From Polyangiaceae bacterium (GTDB taxonomy: Bacteria; Myxococcota_A; Polyangia; Polyangiales; Polyangiaceae), in NCBI GenBank assembly GCA_016933275.1, contig JAFGBI010000232.1:1-52702 (forward strand): a stretch of DNA of 52,702 nt, read 5' to 3'. The notes beneath the pieces are model-generated. The model was given only the letters and a program-made list of their open reading frames with translations, did not search any database and had not been told where the DNA came from. The stretch's first letter is position 1. Every line of letters starts with the position of its first letter. Positions 24,888 to 33,884 of this stretch are shown here, in pieces. Position numbers and translations under genes: made by a program.

Positions 24888-26186
24888 TCACCTCCTCGTG
24901 AGCGCCGGCTCCGCATTGTGCGCGAGCTCGAGCGCCATGTCCGGGAACCATTCCCCGGCCGCGGGATCGGCTAGGCCGCGAACGGGGTCCTGCCCGCTGG
25001 CGGGGTCCCACCGCGTGCACTGGCCATCCGATTCGCCAGGGATCTTCACCCATAGATACGCGTCGACGAGGGGCAGGTCCGTCAACAGGGTGGGTCGAAG
25101 GCCCAGCCCCCGGGCGGGAGGATTGCACCAATCCTGGGGATCGCCCTCGGGATGGTCGGCGGGAGCGGTCCAGGGCCCCTGCCCGTTGCGGCTCGTGTCG
25201 ATGACGTACGAGGTCGCTGGCAGGAGTGGCTCGGGGGTGTTGTCGGCGAGGTTGCTGGCGAACGCCGCCTCTACCGCCGCGACGGTCGCGTCGCTGTAGT
25301 CCGCGTAGTACGCGCCGGTCTCCGGGTCCTGCACGTACTGACCCGGACACCAGGACGCATCCCACCAAGAGATGCCCTGCGTGAGCGCCAAGCAGGAGGA
25401 AACCCAGCGGCCGAAATGGACCGAGTCGCTCGTCGTTCGGTAGTTCGACACGTTGAGGAAGAACCCGGCTGCGCGTTCGACCCCGGCCAGATCGAGCCGA
25501 TGCGCCGCTTCACCGACGCCGAGCCAAGCGGCGTGCGTGCCGTCAAGGTAGACGGAGACATTGGGCTGCTGGTTCAGACGATCCACGGCAGCGTTGAGCA
25601 TGGCGAAGCGCTCGTTGGCGGCCGTCGCGGGGTCGGCCTCTGGCGGCTGACACCACTCGTAGTCGGTCGCATAGTAGGGCACGAAGTACGGGATGATGCC
25701 GAGCCCGTCCGGCTCGAGGATCACGATGGCCGGCGAATCGCCGATGCCCGCCGCGAAGCCGTCGATCCACTCGGCGTACTCCGCGGCCGTCGTGGCGCCT
25801 CCGGCCGAGTACTGCGCGCAGTCGCGGAAGGGGAGGTTGTAGGCCACGAGGACCGGCGTCCCGTGGCCATTGGCCCGCTTCACGACCCGATGGACGTCCC
25901 GTCTCACGCTGTCGGCCGTCCCCTGTGTGAGCCACACGGCCTGCGGCGTCTCGACCATCTTCCGGATCGACCTCGCGTTCGCGTGGTCGCGGGCGGCGTG
26001 CAGGCTTCGAATCTGAGCGAGCGCCCCGGGATTCGCGGGTGGCGTGTAGAGCTCGGTGCGGTGGCATGCCTGTCCGACCAAGCCGATCCCGGCTGGTGTC
26101 GGCGCCTCGTCCGCACCACATCCCGCCATCCCCATCGTCACGACCATCCCTACTGCCCCACCCAATGACCATTGGTTCGAGTTCAT
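24888..26186 (-). CDS. Glycoside hydrolase family 6 lipoprotein (cellulase)
   Basis: A 432-residue secreted enzyme of GH6, which inverts beta-1,4-glucan linkages (endoglucanase or cellobiohydrolase). Lipoprotein signal: SLGGAVGMVVTMGMAGC. The family motifs are complete: YNLPFRDCAQYSAGG (catalytic-centre Asp in RDC), VILEPDGLGIIPY (proton-donor Asp), YLDGTHAAWLG, SYVIDTSRNGQGP and LWVKIPGESDGQ. Start ATG 26186 has an AGGAGG site just upstream and gives the lipobox. Lipid anchoring suggests the enzyme stays on the cell surface rather than diffusing away. Exo versus endo action depends on loop lengths not judged here. A second GH6 lipoprotein lies 6 kb away. Confidence 0.93.
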   Translation of the reverse strand: MNSNQWSLGGAVGMVVTMGMAGCGADEAPTPAGIGLVGQACHRTELYTPPANPGALAQIRSLHAARDHANARSIRKMVETPQAVWLTQGTADSVRRDVHRVVKRANGHGTPVLVAYNLPFRDCAQYSAGGATTAAEYAEWIDGFAAGIGDSPAIVILEPDGLGIIPYFVPYYATDYEWCQPPEADPATAANERFAMLNAAVDRLNQQPNVSVYLDGTHAAWLGVGEAAHRLDLAGVERAAGFFLNVSNYRTTSDSVHFGRWVSSCLALTQGISWWDASWCPGQYVQDPETGAYYADYSDATVAAVEAAFASNLADNTPEPLLPATSYVIDTSRNGQGPWTAPADHPEGDPQDWCNPPARGLGLRPTLLTDLPLVDAYLWVKIPGESDGQCTRWDPASGQDPVRGLADPAAGEWFPDMALELAHNAEPALTRR

Positions 26187-26512
26187 CTCGTTCCTCCTCG
26201 TTGCCGACCCCCATGCCGCCAACACAGCACGACGACAGGTGGCTCCCAACATGGGAGCCGCCCTCGCGAGGGATACGCCTATCACGAAGTGATGACGAGC
26301 GACAAGGTCATTGGTTGGTCGCGGTCGAGTCGAATTGGCTATGGTTGCCTCTGGTCGCCCAATAGTGCCAATTCGGGGGGTGGGCGGCGGGATCGGCTAG
26401 CAACCTTTCGAGCGGCCGCTCGTCGAAATCGCTCGAAATTCTCGAGCAGCAGCTGCCTGTCTCGTTCTTGCTTTTCTGTTTGCAATTGTCACGACCGACA
26501 CCTTCCCTTCGT
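26187..26512 (-). promoter_or_regulatory. Leader of the GH6 gene with palindromic operator candidate
   Basis: A noticeably more AT-rich 326-bp spacer between uxaC and the GH6 gene, both on the minus strand. At 26409-26422 is a perfect 14-bp palindrome CGAGCGGCCGCTCG, flanked by TCGAAATCGCTCGAAATT and CTCGAG. Symmetric sites of this size are typical of LacI/TetR-type regulators of sugar genes. That it is an operator is inference; no adjacent regulator gene exists. Confidence 0.35.
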
Positions 26513-27955
26513 TCATCTCTCACTTCCCGCTCCGAACGTCTCAATATTGCCGAGCTCGAAACCGAAGTAGTCCCGCGCGTTCTCGAAACAGACGGCGGTG
26601 ACGAGGGAACCGAGCAGGTCGCGATCGTCGGGGAGGCGGCCCCGAGCCACGTCCCGACCGAGGAGGTTGCAGAAGAGCCGGCGGAAGTAATCGTGGCGGG
26701 AAAAGGAGAGGAAGCTCCGGGAGTCGGTGAGCATGCCGACGAAGCGGCGGAGGAGTCCGTGGTTCGAGACGGCCTCGAGGTGGCGCTCCATCCCGTCTAG
26801 TTGATCGAGGAACCACCAGGCGGCCCCGAGCTGGATCTTGCCCGGGGTGTCGCCCGGGAAGCACTGGGCCAGCGTCGCGAGGAGGTCGTTGTCGCGGGGG
26901 TTGGAGTTGTACAAGATGGTCTTCGTGAGTTCGTGCTTGGCGTCCAGGCGGTTGAGGTGGGCGGCGATACCGGCCGCCAAGGGAGCCTCTCCGATGGTGT
27001 CGAAGCCCGTGTTGGGCCCGAGCTCCGCGTACCGCCGGAGGTTCACATTCCGGACTGGACCGAGGTGGTATTGCTGGACCCAGCCGCGCCGATGATCCAT
27101 GCGGGAGAGCTCGTGGAGCACCGCCGAGCAATAGGTGGCGGCGTCGTCGCCGATCACGGGGCTCCCAGAGCGCGCGCGGGCGAAGGACTGTCGCACGTCG
27201 GCGAGGGTGTAGGGTCCGGCGTCGAGCGTCTCGAGCCCGCAGTCGGAGCAGCGGCACCCCGCGGCGTGAAACGCCTGGTGGCGGAGGTCGAGCGCCTCGA
27301 GGAGGGTGTCGTATGAGACCACCGCCACTCCTGCCGCCTCTTCCAGGCGCGCGAGCCAAGCGGTGAAGCGCGTGGGCTCGTCGACCAGGAAGATGGCACC
27401 TGGTCGCCACGTTGGTACCAGTCGAGTTCGCCCATTTCCAGCGGCGCGATGCGCGAGGTGGGGCCCGAGATCGTCCGCCGGGTCGTCCGTCGAGGCGACG
27501 AGGGCGACGCGGTACTGGGCGAGCAGTCCCTGTGCCGAGAACGCCGGTTCGCTGAGCCGCGCGTTCGCCGCGTCAAAGATCCGGCGTGCCGTCGCGGGCT
27601 CGAGGCGGTCCGTGATCCCGAACGGGAAGGCGAGCTCCATGTGGGTCCAGTGGTAGAGCGGGTTGCGGAGCGTGTACGGAACGGTCGCGGCCCAGGCCTC
27701 GAAGCGCTCCCAGGCACCGCCATCGCCCGTGACGAGGTGCTCGGGAACGCCGTTGGCGCGCATCGCCCGCCACTTGTAATGATCGCCGTCGAGCCAGAGC
27801 TCGGTGACCGTCGCGAAACGGCGATCCTCCGCTATCGCCAGCGGATCCAGGTGGCTGTGGTAGTCGACGATTGGAAGGGACCTGGCGAAGCGGTGATAGA
27901 GGTCGCGGGCCGTCTCCGTTTCGAGGAGGAAGGCATCGTGGATGAACGGACGCAT
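26513..27955 (-). CDS. uxaC: Glucuronate (uronate) isomerase
   Basis: About 480 residues, the usual length of UxaC, which isomerises D-glucuronate to fructuronate and D-galacturonate to tagaturonate. Typical stretches: LPIVDYHSHLDPLAIAED (metal-binding H-x-H), ATVTELWLDGDHYKWRAMRA, FPFGITDRL, GWVQQYHLGPVRNVN, LGPNTGFDTIGE and GAAWWFLDQLDGMERHLEAV. A short CRCSDCG segment is present in the middle. ATG 27955 begins the canonical PFIHDAFLLETETARDLY. The upstream extension in frame is Arg/Pro-rich and not family-like. uxaB, uxuA and kdgK are absent from the window. Lying between two cellulase genes, it may serve pectin or glucuronoxylan use (inference). Confidence 0.95.
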   Translation of the reverse strand: MRPFIHDAFLLETETARDLYHRFARSLPIVDYHSHLDPLAIAEDRRFATVTELWLDGDHYKWRAMRANGVPEHLVTGDGGAWERFEAWAATVPYTLRNPLYHWTHMELAFPFGITDRLEPATARRIFDAANARLSEPAFSAQGLLAQYRVALVASTDDPADDLGPHLAHRAAGNGRTRLVPTWRPGAIFLVDEPTRFTAWLARLEEAAGVAVVSYDTLLEALDLRHQAFHAAGCRCSDCGLETLDAGPYTLADVRQSFARARSGSPVIGDDAATYCSAVLHELSRMDHRRGWVQQYHLGPVRNVNLRRYAELGPNTGFDTIGEAPLAAGIAAHLNRLDAKHELTKTILYNSNPRDNDLLATLAQCFPGDTPGKIQLGAAWWFLDQLDGMERHLEAVSNHGLLRRFVGMLTDSRSFLSFSRHDYFRRLFCNLLGRDVARGRLPDDRDLLGSLVTAVCFENARDYFGFELGNIETFGAGSER

Positions 27956-28083
27956 GGGCGCGAATTCTAGCAGTCCTCGCGATCCTCGGGGCGGACACTG
28001 GTGAGACGTCTGCGCCGATTCCAACCGGGTGCGCTCGCGTTCACCCAGTTCCCCATCCCGAGGGCGTCTGCTAGCTTCCCCCC

Positions 28084-29088
28084 GTGGAGGCCTCGCTTCC
28101 GCCCTCGGCGGACTCACCGGTAGCGCTCCGTGTGGTCGCGCTCGATTTCGCGACCAAGACGGAGCGCGAACTCGTGGCGGACGATGCCAGCGCAGCGGTC
28201 GCCCGAGGGGAGTCGATCTGGGTCGACGCGCGTGTGGACCGAGTCGAGGGGGCCCTCGCCGAGTTGCAGCGGCTGGGCTTGGTGTCTGACGACATCCTCC
28301 AGGACGCGCTCCACACTGAGCCGCTAACGCGGATCGCGCGCTTTCCGGACTGCATCCACCTCGTCGTCTCGGGCTGTCGCCCCCGGGGACAGGCGTTCGA
28401 TCTCGAACGGTTGGACGTGGTGATGGGCAAGGGTTACCTGCTCACGCTGCATCGCGGGTCCGTGCTCTTCGTCTCCGCGGTGCGTCGCGACTACCTCGCC
28501 GATTTCGAGCGCCATGCGCAGAGCTTGAGCTTTCTGGTGTTCGAGCTCTGGGATCACTTGGTCGAGAACTACCTTGAGGTGCAGAAGCTGATGGAGGAAC
28601 GGGTGGAGCGGCTCCAGACCGCGCTCCGCCGCGAGCAGATCGACGATGGCGTCTTCGCCGCCATCTCCGAGCTCGGCGCGGATCTCCTCCACTTCCGCAA
28701 GATCCTCCTCCCCGCCCGGGCGGTCCTCACGGATCTGGCGACCCGGAAGTCCATCTTCGTCAGCGAGGCGACCCAGCCCTTCCTTGCCAATATGGTGGGC
28801 ACGGTCGAGCATGTCCTCCAGGACATGCTGGTGGATCGCGACATTCTGAGCGAATCGTTGGACCTTTACATGTCGCTCGTTAGCCACCGCACGAACGAGG
28901 TGATGAAGCGGCTCACGGTGGTGAGCGTGATCTTCCTCCCACTCACCTTCCTCGTGGGGCTCTACGGGATGAACTTCGACCGCTTGCCCGAGCTCCATTG
29001 GGACTACGGCTACGCGTATTTCTGGCTCGCCGTGCTGGTCATCGTGGGCGGCCTAGTCGTCTTCCTGCGGCGTCACCGCCTGCTCTGA
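28084..29088 (+). CDS. corA: CorA-type magnesium/divalent cation transporter
   Basis: A 334-residue protein of the CorA/MIT family, a homopentameric channel for Mg2+ (sometimes Co2+, Ni2+ or Zn2+). An acidic cytoplasmic N-terminal domain is followed by a long helical stalk (about 150-275, LMEERVERLQTALRREQ). Two C-terminal TM helices carry the signature YGMNF (about 297-301) before LPELHW; the short tail ends RRHRLL. Start is GTG 28084, since no ATG fits the family length. It is divergent from uxaC with about 130 bp between, so a shared regulatory region is possible. No Mg2+ riboswitch-like leader was recognised, although the space is short. Confidence 0.92.
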   Translation: MEASLPPSADSPVALRVVALDFATKTERELVADDASAAVARGESIWVDARVDRVEGALAELQRLGLVSDDILQDALHTEPLTRIARFPDCIHLVVSGCRPRGQAFDLERLDVVMGKGYLLTLHRGSVLFVSAVRRDYLADFERHAQSLSFLVFELWDHLVENYLEVQKLMEERVERLQTALRREQIDDGVFAAISELGADLLHFRKILLPARAVLTDLATRKSIFVSEATQPFLANMVGTVEHVLQDMLVDRDILSESLDLYMSLVSHRTNEVMKRLTVVSVIFLPLTFLVGLYGMNFDRLPELHWDYGYAYFWLAVLVIVGGLVVFLRRHRLL

Positions 29089-29329
29089 TCGACTAGTGCC
29101 GGGCGGCGGAAGCTTCTCGGGTTCCCGTTCCGAGATGGTTGACCCAAGTTCCCCCGCGCGCAGCGCCGAACTTGGCCTCGTCCACCGTCGTCCCCAAGCC
29201 GTCGAAGTCGGAGAGACTCGACCCATGATGGACGAGTTTTTCTCCCCAAGGACGCCAGAGCAGCGATCAGGGGGCGGGCGCTGCGGTCTCCCATCGATCA
29301 CGCCGCGCCCGTGCTAGGTTCCCCGGCCG

Positions 29330-30787
29330 ATGCCCATTCCCGCTACCCAACCGACGGTTGCGTCTCCCGTCCCCGGTCACGGTGGGGAGCCGCGGGGAGC
29401 CGCGGCCACCCTGATCGCCGCGTCGATCGCGGGGTTCCTCGGCTCCCTCATGGGGTCGGCGGTCAACGTCGCGCTGCCGGCCGTCGGACAATCGCTCGGC
29501 GCAGACGCGATCACGCTAAACTGGGTGGTCACGGCCTTCTTGCTCGTCTCGGCGTCGCTGTTGTTGCCGGTCGGCGGCCTCGCCGACCGGATCGGATGCC
29601 GGCGGCTGTTCTCGCTCGGGCTCGGGATCTTCATCGCCGCCGGGGCGGCCTCCGCGTTCGCGCCGAATCCAGCCGTGCTGATCGCCTTGCGTGCGGTGCA
29701 GGGGGTCGGGGGAGCACTCCAGTTTAGCACCTCGGTCGCGCTCGTCGTCACCAATACCCCACCGACGCGTCGCGGCGCAGCGATCGGGATCTCCGTCGCC
29801 TCGGTCTACGTGGGGCTCGCGGTCGGTCCGTTTCTCGGCGGGTTGCTCACCGAGTCGCTCGGCTGGCCTAGCGTGTTTCTCCTAACCGCGCTCGGGGCGC
29901 TGCCCGCCCTCGTGCTCACGCTCACGGTCGTCCCCAAGGATGCCCGCTCGGCGGGCCACCGCCCCTTCGACCTCCGGGGTTCCGTCGTGTACTCGCTGTC
30001 GCTCGCCACGCTGCTCTACGGGTGCACTCGACTGACCCACCCCGAGGGGGTCGGGTGTTTCGTTCTCGGGGCACTTGGTCTCGTCGGCTTCGTGGCGCTG
30101 GAGCAGAGGATCCCCGCGCCCTTGCTCGATCTGCACCGGCTGCTGCATAACCGCGTCTTCGTCTTCTCCAACCTAGCGGCCATGATCCATTACGCCGCGA
30201 CCTTCGCCATCGGCTTCTTCCTCAGCCTCTACCTGCAGAGCGTGCGGGGGCTCGGCCCGCGCACGGCTGGGCTCGTGCTGGTGCCTCAGCCCCTGTGCAT
30301 GGCCCTGCTCTCGCCCCTCGCCGGGCGCCTCTCGGACCGCATCGAGGCGCGGTGGCTGGCGTCGGCGGGGATGGTCCTGACGGCGTTGGGTCTTGGGATC
30401 CTGCTGCGGCTCGACGCCGAGACGCCGCTCGAGGTCGTGATCGGATCGCTCATGCTCCTTGGCGTGGGCTTCGCGCTCTTCTCGTCTCCGAACACCAATG
30501 CGGTCGTAAGCTCCGTGGCTCGCTCGGAGCTCGGCCTCGCCAACGCCACGCTGGCGACGATGCGCAACGTCGGGATGGCTCTCTCGATGGCCTTCGCGCT
30601 CCTCCTCATCTCCGAGCACGTCGGGCCCGTGAAGCTTGGTCCAGAAACCGCCGAGGGACTCGTCGCCGCGCTGCGCACCGCGTTCACCGCGTTCGGGCTG
30701 GCGGCGGTGGTCGGGGCGCTCGCGTCCCTCGCCCGGGGCGCGCCCGTGGCGCCTGCGCCCGCTCCCCATACCCCGCGGATCGAATGA
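29330..30787 (+). CDS. MFS transporter, DHA2 (14-TM drug/efflux) family
   Basis: A 485-residue inner-membrane major facilitator. The first helix follows a 25-residue cytoplasmic tail (AATLIAASIAGFLGSLMGS). The DHA2-like opening SAVNVALPAVGQSLGADAI with NWVVTAFLLVSASLLLPVGG, motif A GGLADRIGCRRLF and motif C-like AVGPFLGGLLTESLGW are all present. Length and the ordering of about 14 hydrophobic segments fit the EmrB/QacA group, which exports drugs or metabolites by proton antiport. In this context a sugar-acid or aromatic substrate is possible but unproven. The stop is close to the next gene, so the two may be co-transcribed. Confidence 0.9.
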   Translation: MPIPATQPTVASPVPGHGGEPRGAAATLIAASIAGFLGSLMGSAVNVALPAVGQSLGADAITLNWVVTAFLLVSASLLLPVGGLADRIGCRRLFSLGLGIFIAAGAASAFAPNPAVLIALRAVQGVGGALQFSTSVALVVTNTPPTRRGAAIGISVASVYVGLAVGPFLGGLLTESLGWPSVFLLTALGALPALVLTLTVVPKDARSAGHRPFDLRGSVVYSLSLATLLYGCTRLTHPEGVGCFVLGALGLVGFVALEQRIPAPLLDLHRLLHNRVFVFSNLAAMIHYAATFAIGFFLSLYLQSVRGLGPRTAGLVLVPQPLCMALLSPLAGRLSDRIEARWLASAGMVLTALGLGILLRLDAETPLEVVIGSLMLLGVGFALFSSPNTNAVVSSVARSELGLANATLATMRNVGMALSMAFALLLISEHVGPVKLGPETAEGLVAALRTAFTAFGLAAVVGALASLARGAPVAPAPAPHTPRIE

Positions 30788-30824
30788 TCCTCCTGCCCCG
30801 CCTCACCCCCGAGGACCGCGACCG

Positions 30825-31634
30825 GTGAAGATCCTCCGCTACCGCGACCGAGCCGGACAGTCCCACTACGCGAGCGAAGGCAGCGACGGCGTCCGGCGAC
30901 GCCTCGACGGCGACCCCTTCGGGGACCACCGGGTCACCGGCGACCTCGCTGAAGTGGCCCAGGTGCTGGCGCCGATCCTTCCCGTGGCGATCATCGGGAT
31001 CGGCCTGAACTACCGGCGTCACGCGGCGGAGACGCGGGCACCGATCCCGGAGCACCCCGTGGTGTTCATGAAGAGCATCAGCGCCACGCACGATCCGGGA
31101 GCGCCGATCCTGCTCCCTCGTCACCTCATGAGCGAAGAGGTGGACTACGAGGGGGAGCTCGCCGTCGTCATCGGCAAGCCGTGCAAGAACGTTGGTCGAG
31201 AGCGGGCCCTCGACCATGTCCTCGGGTACACCTGCGCCAACGACGTCTCCGCCCGTGACTGGCAGAAACGCTACGGGTCGGGGCAGTGGTGCCGTGGCAA
31301 GACCTTCGATACCTTCGCGCCGCTCGGCCCCGTCCTGGTCACCCCCGATGACATCCCCGATCCGAACTCGCTCACGCTCGCCACGGACCTCAACGGCGAA
31401 CGCGTTCAAGAATCGAGCACGCGGGACATGATCTTCGACGTCCCGGCGCTCATCGCCTTCCTCAGCGGCAGCACCACGCTCCTGCCGGGGACGGTGATCC
31501 TCACCGGCACCCCGCACGGCGTGGGAATGGCCGCCAGCCCGCCACGCTGGCTCCGCCCGGGTGACACCGTGTCCGTGACCGTCGAGCGCATCGGCACCCT
31601 CACAAACCCGGTCGAAACCGAGCCGGCGACGTGA
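30825..31634 (+). CDS. Fumarylacetoacetate hydrolase (FAH) family protein
   Basis: A 269-residue member of the FAH superfamily, which includes fumarylacetoacetase-like C-C hydrolases, 2-hydroxyhepta-diene-dioate isomerase, acylpyruvases and oxaloacetate decarboxylases. Metal-binding and catalytic stretches are clear: MSEEVDYEGELAVVIGK (the E-x-E ligands), GYTCANDVSARDWQ (Asp ligand), RGKTFDTFAPLGP and GTVILTGTPHGVG. The start GTG 30825 is 37 bp after the MFS gene and gives the usual VKILRYRDRAG opening; an upstream open frame overlaps the MFS gene and was rejected. Its substrate cannot be decided; degradation of an aromatic or keto-acid compound is the general expectation. Confidence 0.88.
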   Translation: MKILRYRDRAGQSHYASEGSDGVRRRLDGDPFGDHRVTGDLAEVAQVLAPILPVAIIGIGLNYRRHAAETRAPIPEHPVVFMKSISATHDPGAPILLPRHLMSEEVDYEGELAVVIGKPCKNVGRERALDHVLGYTCANDVSARDWQKRYGSGQWCRGKTFDTFAPLGPVLVTPDDIPDPNSLTLATDLNGERVQESSTRDMIFDVPALIAFLSGSTTLLPGTVILTGTPHGVGMAASPPRWLRPGDTVSVTVERIGTLTNPVETEPAT

Positions 31635-32127
31635 CGGCGGAGAGGAGTCGCCACCGGCTCCCGAATCGTTCAACGGGGGTGCCACTGGAACGGGCAAGGT
31701 CACCGGGCGGTGTCGTTCGCCACGGCGGTGTGGCATTTGGATCCGGCTTCGCTGGGCGAGGGGTCTGGACCCGGGAAGGCTCCCAGGACCCCCCTTCAGC
31801 CAACCGCGATGGGGACGGTCTTGCACGGACCGCCGACGCAGAAAGTGGGTGCGAAGCAGTCCGCGTCGCGGCTGCACTCGTAGACTCCGCAGCGCCCCTC
31901 CGCGCACAGGAGCTCTGGGGGGCAGTCATCGTGCGCGGCGCAGGTAACCTCCCGGCATTCGTTTGGTGATCCCTTGGTTGGGGAGGAAGGATCGAATTCC
32001 GGCCATCTCGGTTCCTGCCCACCCGGCCCGAAGGCGCGAACCGATTCGGCCCGAGGGACGGCCGGCATTGACCCATGAGATGTGATCGATTCGAAACGCA
32101 AAGAGACTTTCGCCGGATGGTGGCAGG
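31635..32127. other. Intergenic region upstream of the second GH6 gene
   Basis: About 490 bp. It contains the Cys-rich remnant described at 31796-32101 on the minus strand. No obvious repeat A or B sequence is present. The promoter of the GH6 gene should lie within the last 100 bp, where GATGTGATCGATTCG is the only notable word. Confidence 0.35.
31796..32101 (-). pseudogene. Cys-rich C-terminal fragment of a surface protein
   Basis: A 101-residue frame on the minus strand whose last 55 residues are convincingly protein-like and Cys-rich: ECREVTCAAHDDCPPELLC, then GRCGVYECSRDADCFAP and CVGGPCKTV. This matches the 'C..D.DC....C....C' repeat used in myxobacterial secreted proteins. The first 45 residues lack a signal peptide and look non-coding, so the 5' part of the gene appears to be lost. 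The annotated start is only the first codon available. Confidence 0.4.
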
Positions 32128-33432
32128 ATGAGGCTCAAGATGACTACCAAGCGAGGAATTTGGACCCAGAACCACTGGTCGTTGCTCGTCGGCGCGGCGT
32201 TCCTGGTTGCGTGCGGTGGATCGCAGCCCCCACCGGCCGAGTCCGCACCCGCGGGCCAACCCGGGGGCGGGACCGTACTGCTTGGCAACGAAGCAGCGCC
32301 GCCAGAGGTGGAGCCGCTCCCTGCCATGCCCGTGACGGCGGCGACCGGCAAGCCAGCACCTGCCAAGAACCCGTTCGAGGGTGCCGATTTCTACCTCGAT
32401 CCCAATTACGCCGCGAAGATCGCGTCCACCAAGACGAACGACCCTGCCATCAAGGCGATGCTCGAGAAGATGAAGAAGTACCCGACGGGGCTCTGGCTCG
32501 ACAAGATCGAGGCCCTGTCCGAGCTCCCGAAGTGGCTCGGTGAGGCCGAGGCGCAGTCCAAGAAGGCGAAGAAGCCCGTCGTGCCCGTGATCGTCGTCTA
32601 CGACTTCCCGAACCGCGACTGCTCGGCCAAGGCCTCCGCCGGCGAGCTCGACGTCGAACAGGAGGGCGAGGAGCGCTATCGCAAGGAATTCATCGATCCT
32701 ATCGCCGCCGAATTCAAGAAACACCCCGATCTGCGGATCGCCGTGGTCCTCGAGCCGGACTCGCTGCCGAACGTGGTGACGAACATCCCGATCGAGAAGT
32801 GCGCCAAGTCGGAGTTCATCTACAAGCACTCGGCGGCGTACGCCATCGCCCAGCTCTCGCTGCCGAACGTCTACATCTACGTTGACGCGGCGCATGCCGG
32901 TTGGCTCGGGTGGCTGCGGAACCGGACCGGGTTCGCCAAGGTGATGAAGGAGGTACTGGACATGGCGGGCGGTCCCGATCGGATCCGCGGGTTTGCCACC
33001 AACACCTCGAACTACAACGCGCTCGATGGCGACTGGGGCTTGAAGCTCGAGTCCTCCTCCCCGACGCCGAGCGAATACTCGTACGTCAAGGGGCTCGCCG
33101 AGACCCTGGCCGAGCACGGGATCAAGGATAAGGGCTACGTCATCGACACCAGCCGCAACGGGGTGGCGGAGACGCGGACGAAATGGGGCAACTGGTGCAA
33201 CATCGCCAAGGCCGGGATCGGCGAGCGGCCCAAGGTCGCGCCGCGGCCGCTGCTCGACGCCTTCTTCTGGATCAAGCCCCCGGGGGACTCGGATGGCGTG
33301 GCCGATCCCTCGGCGACTCGCTTCGACGAAAACTGCCGCTCCCCCGACGCTCGAACCGACGCTCCCGAGGCGGGGCAGTGGTTCCCGGATCACCTCATCG
33401 CAATGATGAAGGCGGCGAACCCGCCGCTCTGA
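32128..33432 (+). CDS. Glycoside hydrolase family 6 lipoprotein (cellulase), second copy
   Basis: A 434-residue GH6 enzyme with lipoprotein signal HWSLLVGAAFLVAC (Cys at about 29), a Pro/Ala-rich linker (about 30-80) and a catalytic domain. Motifs: YDFPNRDCSAKASAG, VVLEPDSLPNVVTN, YVDAAHAGWLGW, ATNTSNYNAL, YVIDTSRNGVAET and FWIKPPGDSDG; all the key Asp residues are kept. It is more like actinobacterial and fungal GH6 around LEPDSLPNVVTN than the other copy (LEPDGLGIIPY), so the two are diverged paralogues with possibly different mode (exo versus endo). The linker is Lys/Pro-rich with no cellulose-binding module seen. Start ATG 32128; ATG 32140 is also possible. Confidence 0.93.
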   Translation: MRLKMTTKRGIWTQNHWSLLVGAAFLVACGGSQPPPAESAPAGQPGGGTVLLGNEAAPPEVEPLPAMPVTAATGKPAPAKNPFEGADFYLDPNYAAKIASTKTNDPAIKAMLEKMKKYPTGLWLDKIEALSELPKWLGEAEAQSKKAKKPVVPVIVVYDFPNRDCSAKASAGELDVEQEGEERYRKEFIDPIAAEFKKHPDLRIAVVLEPDSLPNVVTNIPIEKCAKSEFIYKHSAAYAIAQLSLPNVYIYVDAAHAGWLGWLRNRTGFAKVMKEVLDMAGGPDRIRGFATNTSNYNALDGDWGLKLESSSPTPSEYSYVKGLAETLAEHGIKDKGYVIDTSRNGVAETRTKWGNWCNIAKAGIGERPKVAPRPLLDAFFWIKPPGDSDGVADPSATRFDENCRSPDARTDAPEAGQWFPDHLIAMMKAANPPL

Positions 33433-33884
33433 CAGGAGCCTCGCGGCCCCCTCGACGCGGAGGAGCAGCGCGTTCCACCGTTTCCCGGATGGACAGCCGT
33501 CGGGCGCTGCGCGAGCCAGCGCGGACGAGAGGGTTCTTTCCTCCGGTCCCGCCGCGACGGGCCCCGCCGAGAACAAACCGGCGGCGACGGCCCGGGTGAT
33601 CACGCGCCGAGGCTGGCCGCGCCAGGTGGCCGTAACCAGGCGTCCCCGCCACTCGACCCACCGCCCAGCCATGGGCGCGCGATCGTTCACGAGCCGGGAT
33701 CGATCGAGGGCAACCGTGTTCGTATTACGAGGGCGTTCCGAGCCCGAAGGCTGTGGCGCTCCCGGGAGACGCATCGCGCCAAAGCCACGAAGCCAGCGAA
33801 GGCCCTTCTCTAGACGCTCAGAACCGCGATACGCTGGCGTCGAAGTGGGGGCGCCTCGCCCTCATCGGAGGGAGGAGGACGAGG
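33433..33884. other. Gene-free spacer
   Basis: About 450 bp. Several open frames exist on both strands but all products are Arg/Pro/Ser-rich without domain character. The only clear signal is the strong purine-rich ribosome-binding site GGAGGGAGGAGGACGAGG directly before the next start at 33885. Confidence 0.45.

Noticed and set aside
31600..33774. 724-codon minus-strand open frame over the second GH6 gene
   Set aside because: Caused by strong third-position G/C bias; the plus strand has all GH6 motifs.
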